This document shows positions 39,656 through 49,838 of a stretch of 64,000 nucleotides of DNA, in pieces. The DNA comes from Mesorhizobium sp. B2-1-1 (GTDB lineage: Bacteria; Pseudomonadota; Alphaproteobacteria; Rhizobiales; Rhizobiaceae): positions 496,001 through 560,000 of the forward strand of contig NZ_CP083954.1 in NCBI RefSeq assembly GCF_006442975.2, in the 5' to 3' direction. A program made the translations under genes and the position numbers. The notes beneath the pieces were generated by a model. It did not search any database and was not told the DNA's origin. It worked only from the letters and a program-made list of their open reading frames with translations. The first letter of the stretch is position 1. Each line of letters opens with the position of its first letter.

Positions 39656-41193
39656 GCGAGCTTGCCGAACGCTTCGAAACCCATGATCCCGGCGAGAAGC
39701 TGGTGGCGGAGAAGATCCGCTGCGATGCCTGCCCTGTGATGTGCTACATATCAGATGGCCGCACTGGCGCTTGCGACCGCTACGGCAATGCCGGCGGCCG
39801 GATCGTGCGCATGGACCCGCTGACCATTCTCGATCATACCGCCGAGATCGGCGGCGCTGTCGTGCCCTTCGTCGCCGAGGGCGAGGCCTGGGACGGCGAA
39901 CTGGTCAACACCGGCCGCCGCTTCGTCACGGCGATCGGGGCAGGAACCACCTATCCCGACTACAAGCCGGCGCCCTTCATCGTCAGCCAGCAGGTCGAGG
40001 GCGTCGATCTCGTCACCGTCGTCACGGAGGGCATCTTCTCCTATTGCGGCGTCAAGGTGAAGATCGACACCGACCGTCATATCGGACCCGAAACGGCTGT
40101 CGTGCGGTCGCAAGGCGAGGCGATCGGTCATGTCACGACAGGCGAATATGGCTCGCAGATGCTGTCGCTGGGCGGCGTGCATCATCTGACCGGCGGCTCC
40201 AAGGCCGAAGGCCGCGCCACCTGCGATGCGCTGCTCGATCTGTGCAACCGCAAGCCAGTAGAACTGACCATCGACGGCGGCGCCACCGTAACAGTCGAAG
40301 CCGGCAAACCGCCTGTCATCGACGGCAAGCAGGAGCACCGCATGCGGGTCGGCTGCGGGTCGGCGACCATCGGCATGTTCGCCACCCAATGGCGCGGGCT
40401 GGTCGACGAGGTGGTGGTGGTCGACGACCACATAACCGGCGTCGTCTCGGAGCATCAGGCCGGCAAGGTGCTGGGCTGGCAGGACACGGGGATAAAGATC
40501 ATCGGCCGCCGCTCGACGCCTGGGCGCTATTTCAAGGTCTCCGAGCCCGGCCTCGGCTGGGGCGGCACCAGCATATCCGACCCGCTGTCGATCCTGGGCG
40601 AATGGAACGCCAAGAAGGGCGCGCGGCCCGGCCTGTCGCTGCTGATGGTTTCGACCACCGGCGAGCAGTTCGCCTATTACGAACTCGACGACCAGTTGAA
40701 GCCAGTCGAAAAGCCATTCCCCGAACGATTGCAGAAATCCGTGGGGCTGATCGAGGACAATTGCGAACCGGCGCTGTGCACCGTGCTGTTCATCGGCGGC
40801 GCCGGCGGTTCGCTGCGCGCCGGCGTCACCGAAAACCCCGTCAACCTGACGCGTTCCGTGCAGGGCCTGACCACTTATGTGACGGTCGGCGGCGCGCCGG
40901 TCTATGTCTGGCCGGGCGGCGGCATCACGCTGATGGTGGATGTGACGCGCGTGCCGGAAGGCGCCTTCGGCTATGTGCCTACGCCGGCGCTGGTGGCGCC
41001 CATCGAATTCACGCTGCGCCGCGACGACTATATCAGGCTCGGCGGCTACGACGCCGAGATCCGCAGCGTCGAGGATGTCGTTGCCAAGGGTGGCGAGTAC
41101 CTGAACGCGCGTCGGGGCGACGGTGCGCCGGCCGGCAACCCATGGCCGCCGCTGGCGCAATTGCGGCGCACGCCCGCGAACGGGGCCGCGTGA
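39652..41193 (+). CDS. 6-hydroxynicotinate reductase-like iron-sulfur protein
   Basis: 513 residues from ATG 39652, overlapping the previous stop with GGAGG 8 nt upstream. The N-terminus carries CDACPVMCYISDGRTGAC (24-41), a C-x2-C-x3-C-x9-C set suited to a 4Fe-4S cluster. Eubacterium barkeri 6-hydroxynicotinate reductase, about the same length, is an iron-sulfur flavoprotein with covalently bound flavin and reduces 6-hydroxynicotinate to 1,4,5,6-tetrahydro-6-oxonicotinate. The family assignment is from recall of the pattern and length; the true substrate may be another hydroxylated N-heterocycle. Coupled to the Mo-hydroxylase upstream and the UPF0280 gene downstream. Confidence 0.78.
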   Translation: MSELAERFETHDPGEKLVAEKIRCDACPVMCYISDGRTGACDRYGNAGGRIVRMDPLTILDHTAEIGGAVVPFVAEGEAWDGELVNTGRRFVTAIGAGTTYPDYKPAPFIVSQQVEGVDLVTVVTEGIFSYCGVKVKIDTDRHIGPETAVVRSQGEAIGHVTTGEYGSQMLSLGGVHHLTGGSKAEGRATCDALLDLCNRKPVELTIDGGATVTVEAGKPPVIDGKQEHRMRVGCGSATIGMFATQWRGLVDEVVVVDDHITGVVSEHQAGKVLGWQDTGIKIIGRRSTPGRYFKVSEPGLGWGGTSISDPLSILGEWNAKKGARPGLSLLMVSTTGEQFAYYELDDQLKPVEKPFPERLQKSVGLIEDNCEPALCTVLFIGGAGGSLRAGVTENPVNLTRSVQGLTTYVTVGGAPVYVWPGGGITLMVDVTRVPEGAFGYVPTPALVAPIEFTLRRDDYIRLGGYDAEIRSVEDVVAKGGEYLNARRGDGAPAGNPWPPLAQLRRTPANGAA

Positions 41194-41195
41194 CG

Positions 41196-42077
41196 ATGAA
41201 CGGCCCGCAAGCGCATTGGCTCGGGGATGGCAAGCGGCTGCACCTCAATCACGGGCCGATCGACCTGATCGTCGAGGCCTTTGGGACGCCAGGCGAATGC
41301 CGGCGAGCTTATGAGCAGGCCGTGGCGCGATTCCAGACCATCCTGCCGGAACTGGTGGAGGAATTGCCCGAGTTGCGCCGGCCGGCCACGTTGCGCCCGC
41401 GCGCCTTCGCCGGCTCGACGGCGCGGCGCATGGAAGCGGCAGTTACCCCATTGGCGGACGACTTCATCACGCCGATGGCAGCCGTCGCCGGTTCGGTAGC
41501 CGACGAAATACTTGCCGCACTGATTACCGGGCGAAAACTCGATCGCGCCTATGTCAACAATGGCGGCGACAGCGCGCTTCATCTCGGTACCGGCCAGTCG
41601 ATCACCCTTGCCATTGCCGGCACCGGCCATGGCCTTGCCGACCGCATCGTCATCCGCGCCGAGGACGGCGTGCAAGGCGTTGCCACCAGCGGCTGGCGCG
41701 GGCGCTCGTTTTCCTTGGGCATCGTCGACGCCGTCACCGTGCTGGCGAGGACCGGCGCAGAGGCCGATGCCGCGGCGACGCTGATCGCCAATGCCGTCGA
41801 CTTGGCCAACCATCCCGCTATTCGGCGTGTGCCCGCGCATGATCTGGCGCCGGACAACGACCTTGGCGACAGGCTGGTGACGCAGGAGGTCGGTCCGCTT
41901 TCTGCCAAAGAGATTGCCACGGCGCTGGACAGGGGACTTGCCGTCGCCGAAGATTTCCGCCGCAGGGGACTGGTCGCCGCATCGGCGCTGTTCCTCGCCG
42001 GCCAGACCCGCATCGAGGGCTCAATGGCGCTTGCCGCGCCCGACAAAAGTCCAGGGAAGGAAGTTGCCCATGCCTGA
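41196..42077 (+). CDS. UPF0280 family protein, ApbE-like
   Basis: 293 residues from ATG 41196; GTG 41190, which overlaps the previous stop, is an alternative. Three segments match the flavin transferase ApbE: YVNNGGDSALHL (about 118-129; ApbE has NLGGD), GVATSGWRGRSFSLG (about 164-178; ApbE has ATSG) and the ADAAATLIANAV helix (about 195-206), equivalent to the Mg-binding ADALAT of ApbE. UPF0280 proteins have no proven function that I know of. Next to a reductase family known for covalent flavin, a role in flavin attachment is the leading idea. Confidence 0.8.
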   Translation: MNGPQAHWLGDGKRLHLNHGPIDLIVEAFGTPGECRRAYEQAVARFQTILPELVEELPELRRPATLRPRAFAGSTARRMEAAVTPLADDFITPMAAVAGSVADEILAALITGRKLDRAYVNNGGDSALHLGTGQSITLAIAGTGHGLADRIVIRAEDGVQGVATSGWRGRSFSLGIVDAVTVLARTGAEADAAATLIANAVDLANHPAIRRVPAHDLAPDNDLGDRLVTQEVGPLSAKEIATALDRGLAVAEDFRRRGLVAASALFLAGQTRIEGSMALAAPDKSPGKEVAHA

Positions 42078-42654
42078 GTTTCCGCTCCGCAAGATCGTGG
42101 TGCTGACCGAAGAGATCTTTCATGAGGGCGGGCCGGCGCCCAAGGTGCCGCGCCGCCGTGCCGCCGCCATGGCGCTGGTAAAGAACCCGTTCGCCGGGCG
42201 CTATGCCAAGGAGTTGCAGAGCGCCATGGACGATCTGAAGCCGCTTGGCCTGCTGCTCGCCGACCGGCTGATCGCGGCATTGGGTGGCGACGTGAAGCAG
42301 ATCGACGGCTATGGCAAAGGCGCCATCGTCGGCACATCGGGCGAACTCGAGCATGGCGCGCTTTGGCATGTGCCGGGCGGCTACGCCATGCGCGAGCGGC
42401 TCGGCGACGCCAAGGCGATCGTGCCGTCGGCCAAGAAGGTCGGCGCCTTCGGCTCGCGGCTGGATGTGCCTCTCGGCCACATCAACGCCGCCTATGTGCG
42501 CAGCCATTTCGATGCGATGGAAGTCGGCGTCAGCGACGGACCGCGTCCCGACGAGATCCTGTTCTGCCTCGCCATGACCTGCGGTCCGCGCGTGCACAAT
42601 CGCATGGGCGGCCTGGCCGCCGACGACATCAAGGCATGGGACGGGCTGCGGTGA
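42070..42654 (+). CDS. AA_synth (DUF1185, PF06684) family protein
   Basis: 194 residues from ATG 42070, overlapping the UPF0280 stop. It matches the family called amino acid synthesis protein; family pattern KIVVLTEEIFHEGGPAP at 7-23, GYGKGAIVGTSGELEHGALWH at about 78-98 and FCLAMTCGPRVHNRMGG near 168-184. Solved members of this Pfam family show a chorismate-mutase-like trimeric fold, but no reaction has been established. In this operon it might act on a ring-reduced intermediate (hydrolysis or isomerisation); that is a guess from context. Confidence 0.8.
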   Translation: MPEFPLRKIVVLTEEIFHEGGPAPKVPRRRAAAMALVKNPFAGRYAKELQSAMDDLKPLGLLLADRLIAALGGDVKQIDGYGKGAIVGTSGELEHGALWHVPGGYAMRERLGDAKAIVPSAKKVGAFGSRLDVPLGHINAAYVRSHFDAMEVGVSDGPRPDEILFCLAMTCGPRVHNRMGGLAADDIKAWDGLR

Positions 42655-43112
42655 GCGGCGAGGACAATCTGCTGAAGCTGGTCGAGGTCGAGGAGGCGGA
42701 CGATCAGGACTACCACCTGCAGGAGCAGGTCGGCTTCATCCTGCGCAAGGCGCATCAGCGCCACGTCTCGATCTTCGCTGCCCATATCGGCGACCTGACG
42801 CCACCGCAATTCGCGGCATTGGCCAAGCTGCGCGATGTCGGGGAGACTTCGCAGAACCAGCTCGGCACGCTGATCGCCATGGATGCGGCGACGGTCAAGG
42901 GCGTCATCGACCGGCTGAAGGCGCGCGGCCTTGTCGAACTCTCCAAGCACGAGGGCGACAAGCGCCGGCTGCTGGTCAATTTGACCGCCGAAGGGCGCGA
43001 GGCGATCGAACGCCTGATCCCGCTGGCGCGCGAGATTACCGAGGAAACCTTGGCACCGCTCACGGCCAGGGAGATCGCCACCTTCATGAAGCTGCTGGCG
43101 AAATTGGCGTAG
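42651..43112 (+). CDS. MarR-family transcriptional regulator
   Basis: 153 residues from GTG 42651, overlapping the previous stop (GTGA). Winged helix-turn-helix with SQNQLGTLIAMDAATVKGVIDRLKARG (about 64-90) and the wing HEGDKRRLLVNLT (about 95-107). MarR proteins bind small aromatic or phenolic ligands and usually repress their own operon. As last gene of the Mo-hydroxylase operon it probably controls the dyad at 35887-35904 and responds to the pathway substrate. Confidence 0.92.
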   Translation: MSGEDNLLKLVEVEEADDQDYHLQEQVGFILRKAHQRHVSIFAAHIGDLTPPQFAALAKLRDVGETSQNQLGTLIAMDAATVKGVIDRLKARGLVELSKHEGDKRRLLVNLTAEGREAIERLIPLAREITEETLAPLTAREIATFMKLLAKLA

Positions 43113-43279
43113 GCCGGCGACGAGGTCCTTTCCTCTCCCTCCGGACGGGAATAGGCGACGCTGCGAAGCGGCAACGGAGTGGGGGAACCACCTGGCCACC
43201 GCCGCCGACGGACATTGAAAAGGGACCAGGGCGCAAGAATCTTCCTGCACCGCGCCAAGGGTCGACTCCCACTCCGTCG

Positions 43280-43320
43280 AGCTTCGCTCGACACCTCTCC
43301 CCCGATCGACGGGGGAGAGG
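43280..43320. terminator. Palindromic repeat acting as bidirectional terminator-like hairpins
   Basis: Between the convergent MarR and ABC genes. An 11-bp perfect stem (43294-43304 with 43310-43320, arm CCTCTCCCCCG, 5-nt loop) follows a smaller hairpin GTCGAGC/GCTCGAC (from about 43277). The TCTCCCC/GGGGAGA core places it in the same palindromic repeat family as 12.3 and 27.0 kb. The preceding 160 bp contain a looser CTCTCCC unit (around 43133) and no gene. Confidence 0.6.
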
Positions 43321-43348
43321 AAGGGCGCCGCTTATCTCCGGCGAAATC

Positions 43349-44313
43349 TCAGAGGCCGTTGTCCTTCAGCACCTGGGCGGCGTTTTCCTTGGTGATCTTC
43401 TGCGTCGGCAAGGTGATGGTCTTTTCGACCTTCTCGCCGTTGAGGAACTTGATCGCCTGCCGAAGGCCCTCGGCGCCCGGGGTGACATAGGTGAAGGTCG
43501 CCGTCAGCTCGCCCTTGTTCACCATCTGCACGCCTTCGTTGGGCAGGCCGTCGATGCCGATGAACTTGATGTCCTTCTCGCGGCCGACATCCTTGGCGGC
43601 AAGATAGGCGCCATAGGCCATCGGGTCGTTGTGGCCGTAGACGAGATCGATCTTCTCGTTGCTCTTCAGCGCGTTGGCCATCAGATTATAGGCCTGGTCC
43701 TGCTTCCAGTCGCCCGACTGCTGGTCGAGCAGGTACTTGATGCCCGGCTCCTTGTCGGTGAACTCATGGAAGCCGTCATGGCGGTCATGCGCCGGCTGGG
43801 TGCCCATGCCGCCCCAGATCTCGACGACATTGCCCGATGCCTTGCCCTTGCCGCCGAGCAGCTCGACGGCATATTCGCCGGCCGCGCGGCCGATCAGCTT
43901 GTTGTCGCCGCCGACGAACTGGGTGTAGTCCTTGGTGTCGACATTCCGGTCGAGCACGAAGACCGGGATCTTGGCGTCGATCGCCTGCTGCACGACCCCG
44001 GTCAGGCCGGCCGATTCCTTCGGCGACACCAAGAGCGCATCGACCTCCTGGCGGATCAGGTTCTCGACATCGGCAACCTGCTTCTCGGTCTTGTCCTCGC
44101 CGTCGGTGATGATCAGCTCGACCTCGGGGTGCTTGGCGGCCTCGGCCAGTATGTCCTTGTTGAACTGCGCGCGCCAAGGCTCGATGGTCGTCACCTGCGA
44201 GAAGCCGATCTTCCACTTCTTGTCCTGGGCCATGGCGTGGCCGGTGGAGAGCAGCGCGGTGGTGGTCAGCAATGCCGCGCCAAGGGCGGCAAGCTTCAGC
44301 GTGTCACGTCGTT

Positions 44314-44317
<4 letters not shown>
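43349..44317 (-). CDS. Ribose-type sugar ABC transporter, periplasmic binding protein
   Basis: 322 residues with a signal peptide (MKRRDTLKLAALGAALLTTTA start, cut near HAMA-Q at about 30). Periplasmic-binding protein of the RbsB/LacI-like type: IGFSQVTTIEPWRAQFN (about 38-54), DALLVSPKES, VFVLDRNV (about 119-126), and GHNDPMAYGAYLA (about 227-239). The sugar cannot be specified. Last gene of the three-gene operon; its ATG overlaps the permease stop. Confidence 0.9.
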
Positions 44318-45620
<1,303 letters not shown>

Positions 45621-45624
<4 letters not shown>

Positions 45625-47243
45625 GCGGCAGGTCTCGAAATCGTGCGGCGCGGCGCGGCGAGACGCATGATGGCCTCCTCGCTCGCCGCATCGCGGGAAA
45701 GGATGCCGGTCTGGCGGCCATCGGCCATCACCAGAATGCGGTCGGAGAGGTACAGCAGTTCCGGCAATTCGGAGCTGATGACGGCAATAGCCAGCCCGTC
45801 GCGCGCAAGCTTGAAGATGAGATCGTAGATCTCGCGCTTGGCGCCGACGTCGATGCCGCGCGTCGGCTCGTCGAGAAGAAGCACGCGCGGCCGTGTCGCC
45901 AGCCATTTGCCGATGACGACCTTCTGCTGGTTGCCGCCCGACAATGTGCCGGCTGGCTGGTCGATGTCCTCGCAGCGTATGCCGAGCGCCCGGACCGCGT
46001 GGCGCGCCAGCTCCTGTTCGCCGGCCAGCGAACGGATGCCGAAGCGCGCCAGCGATCCGACCAGCGGCAATGCGACGTTGTCTGTAATGGAAGCCTGGAG
46101 ATGCAGGCCTTGGGTCTTGCGGTCCTCGGTCACCAGCGCAATGCCGAGGCGCCTGGCATCGCGCGGCGAGCGGATCTCGACCGGCGCGCCGTCGAGCCGG
46201 ATCTCGCCGCCGGTGCGGCCATCGCTCGAGCCGAAGATCGCCTCCAGGATTTCGGTGCGCCCTGAACCCAGCAGCCCGCCAATGCCAAGGATCTCGCCTT
46301 CGGCGAGTTCGAAGCTGACTCCGTCGATCACGGTGCGCCAGCCATGGGCGTCGGGTTTCGTCAGCGACAGGTTCTCGACGGAAAGCACGATTTCGCCGCC
46401 GGAACGGCGCTCCTCTTCCGAGGAGGCCAGCAGGTCTCGCCCGACCATTGCCGAAATGATGGCGTTCTCGTCGAGCTCGCCCATCGGCCGCGTCAGCACG
46501 TGGCGTCCGTCGCGAAACACCGTGACCCTGCCCGCCAGGTGCATGACCTCGTCGATGCGGTGCGAGATGTAGACGATGGCGACGCCGCTGTCGGCAAGCT
46601 GGCGGATGATGCGGAACAGCCTCTGGCATTCGGCTGGAGAGAGCGCCGAAGTCGGCTCGTCCATGATCAGGATGCGCGCCGACATCGACAGCGCCTTGGC
46701 GATCTCGACCAGTTGCTGTTCGCCGACGCGCAAGGTGCCGACACGGGCTTCCGGGTCGAGCTCGATGCCCAGCCGCTGCAGAAGGGCGCTGGCGGCGCGG
46801 CTGCTCGCCTTGCGATCGACGATCAGCCCGGCGATCAGCTTCTCGCGCCCGAGAAAGATGTTGTCGGCGACGCTGAGTTCGGGAACCAGGTTGAGCTCCT
46901 GGTGGATGATGGCAATGCCGGCGGCCTCGGCGTCGCGCACGCCGGCGAAACTCGCGGCTACGCCGTCGACGCGAACCGTGCCTTCATAACCCGTGTAGAC
47001 ACCGGAAAGGATCTTCATCAGCGTCGACTTGCCGGCGCCGTTCTCACCCATCAAGGCATGGACTTCGCCGCGCCGCAGCTCGAAACCGACGTCGACCAAG
47101 GCGGCAATGCCGCCGAAGCTCTTGGATACGTGCTCAGCGCTTAGGACGACCTCCGAACGATCCGCCGCAACATCCCGACGCGCGATGGAATTTCCGTGCT
47201 CCATGACAAAGGCGGCCTCCCTTCCGTCGTCGTCTGACCTCAT
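45621..47243 (-). CDS. Ribose-type sugar ABC transporter ATPase (RbsA-like, two domains)
   Basis: 540 residues, two fused ABC domains. First domain: Walker A GENGAGKST (66-74), Q-loop IIHQELNL, signature LRVGEQQ, Walker B ILIMDEPTSAL. Second domain: the usual degenerate P-loop GLLGSGRTE, then LSGGNQQKV and LLLDEPTRGID. Start ATG 47243; ATG 47204 is an alternative about where other RbsA proteins begin, so the first 13 residues are uncertain. First gene of the operon, divergent from LacI. Confidence 0.92.
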
Positions 47244-47253
47244 GAACGCTATT

Positions 47254-47275
47254 CTAAACGTTTCGATCCTGTCAA
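47254..47275 (-). promoter_or_regulatory. LacI-type operator and -35 element before the ribose-type operon
   Basis: CTAAACGTTTCG (47254-47265) contains the AAACGTTT palindrome with central CG typical of LacI-family operators. On the minus strand a consensus TTGACA lies at 47275-47270, so the operator fills the spacer of that promoter, an arrangement for direct repression. The ATG of the ATPase gene is 11 bp downstream of the operator. Confidence 0.65.
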
Positions 47276-47360
47276 GCTTCTATCTGGTCACGTGAGATTG
47301 GCTCATTTCAATTCTTGCGAAAAACCGCGATATTCCGTAGGTATGATGCTAGAGAGGCGG

Positions 47361-47372
47361 CGAAACGTTTCG
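47361..47372 (+). promoter_or_regulatory. Second LacI-type operator next to the regulator start
   Basis: CGAAACGTTTCG is a perfect 12-bp palindrome, 107 bp from the first operator and sharing its AAACGTTT core. It ends 3 bp before ATG 47376. Two sites about ten helical turns apart would allow looping and autoregulation. Confidence 0.65.
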
Positions 47373-47375
47373 AAA

Positions 47376-48443
47376 ATGGCAAGGTCAAGGCAGACAAGGC
47401 AGCGAAAATCGACGGCGCCGACCATGCTTCACGTGGCCGAAGCGGCGCGCGTGTCGGTCGCCACGGTTTCGGCGCTGATCAACGGCACGGCGACCGTCAG
47501 CCCGGAGCTCAGCCAGCGCATCGAGCAGGCGATCCGCGATATCGGCTACAAGCGCAATGCGATCGCCCGCAGCCTGAAAATGGGCACCACGCGCACCATC
47601 GGATTGACTGTCCCGCACATCACCAATCCGTTCTTCACCGATGTCGTGTCAGTCATCCAGCAGGCCTTCGACCGCGCCGGCTATGCGGTCATGCTGTGCT
47701 GCACGGACGAGGACCTCAACACCCAGGACGACCAGATCAGGCTGCTGCTCGACCGTATGGTCGACGGGCTGATCGTGGCGCGCGTCGGCGATGGGACGAT
47801 CCTCAAGCGCATCGTCGACGACGCCAACGTGCCGGTCGTCCTGCTTGACCGCATCTGCGACGGTGTCGACACGGATGCCGTGGTGCTCGACAACCAGCGC
47901 GCCGTGTTCGACGCCATCACCTACCTGATACATCTCGGGCACCGGCGCATCGGCTACATCACCGGAACGTCGGATATCTCACCGATGCATGATCGCATGG
48001 CCGGATATCGCGAAGCGCTTCAGGCAGCCGGCCTGCCGGTCGCCGAGGAGCTGGTACGTTCCGGCAATTTTCACGAGATCGACGGCTATAACGCGGCCAT
48101 GCAGCTGTTGTCGCTGCACGACAGGCCGAGCGCGATCTTCTCCGCCAACAATCCGATGGTGATCGGCACCATGAAGGCGATCCGCGATATCGGCCTGTCC
48201 TGCCCGGAAGATGTTTCGATCGCCTGTTTCGACGATTTTCCGTGGTCGGACGTGTTTGTCCCGCAACTGACCACGGTGGCACAGCCGGTGCAGGCGATCG
48301 GCGAACAGGCGGCCAATTTGCTGCTCGACCGCCTTGCCGGAAATCGCGACGCGCCGCCGCGCAAGCTGGTGCTCAAGGGCCGGTTGATGATCCGCAATTC
48401 ATGCCGACCGCTGGGAGCGGTGGCGCAGAGCGTGAGTGCGTAG
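47376..48443 (+). CDS. LacI-family transcriptional regulator
   Basis: 355 residues from ATG 47376; ATG 47343 (366 residues) is in frame, and neither has a clear ribosome binding site. N-terminal helix-turn-helix TMLHVAEAARVSVATVSALI (about 16-35), hinge helix with AIARSLK (about 62-68), then a periplasmic-binding-like sugar domain (NPFFTDVVSVIQQAF; CFDDFPWSDVF near 290). Divergent from the ribose-type ABC operon and flanked by two matching operators, so it almost certainly represses that operon. Confidence 0.9.
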   Translation: MARSRQTRQRKSTAPTMLHVAEAARVSVATVSALINGTATVSPELSQRIEQAIRDIGYKRNAIARSLKMGTTRTIGLTVPHITNPFFTDVVSVIQQAFDRAGYAVMLCCTDEDLNTQDDQIRLLLDRMVDGLIVARVGDGTILKRIVDDANVPVVLLDRICDGVDTDAVVLDNQRAVFDAITYLIHLGHRRIGYITGTSDISPMHDRMAGYREALQAAGLPVAEELVRSGNFHEIDGYNAAMQLLSLHDRPSAIFSANNPMVIGTMKAIRDIGLSCPEDVSIACFDDFPWSDVFVPQLTTVAQPVQAIGEQAANLLLDRLAGNRDAPPRKLVLKGRLMIRNSCRPLGAVAQSVSA

Positions 48444-48491
48444 AGCGGTTCAGTGGTTGAATCGCTATCGGCAAGCGCCGAGCTGGAAATC

Positions 48492-49493
<1,002 letters not shown>

Positions 49494-49516
49494 GTCAGGT
49501 CTCCACGAGGTTTATC

Positions 49517-49765
49517 TCAAGCACCCTGCCTCGAAGGCCGTGCGGTCGGGAATGAGGATGCCAAGCCGCCCCCGAGCGCATCGGCAAATCCGCTGGCCGC
49601 GGCCATGCGTTTCTGCTCGGCGGGGCTGCCGCGATGATGGACAGGAAATGCAAGCCCGGATCTGTCGACGCCAAATGTTGGCGACGCGCCCAGCCGCGCA
49701 TCGCGCAAGCCGGCATGGCCGATGCGAGCGAAACAGTCGTCGAGGTCGAAGGAAGCATCGCTCAT
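49517..49765 (-). pseudogene. Remnant resembling the N-terminus of an arylamine N-acetyltransferase
   Basis: From ATG 49765 a frame of 82 residues opens FDLDDCFARIGHAG (about 6-19), close to the FDLDxYLARIGYxG start of arylamine N-acetyltransferases, then loses resemblance. A neighbouring minus-strand frame picks up a HFLSII piece where the family has its IHxxH-type segment, suggesting a frameshift. The catalytic Cys region and the remaining about 200 residues are missing. This fills the 345-bp gap 49494-49838, which otherwise shows nothing. The resemblance is short, so a chance match is possible. Confidence 0.4.
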
Positions 49766-49838
49766 GGGAAGGGCACCGGCCATTGGACCGGCCGGATATA
49801 GGCATTCGAGCCAGGCGCCGCAAACCAGACGCGCGGCT

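Noticed and set aside
39742..39776. DGRTGAC in the reductase-like protein as an ApbE flavinylation site (DxxSGAT-like)
   Set aside because: The last residue is Cys, not Thr or Ser, and it belongs to the C-x2-C-x3-C-x9-C set, so an iron-sulfur ligand role is more likely. If the protein is flavinylated, another residue is probably used.
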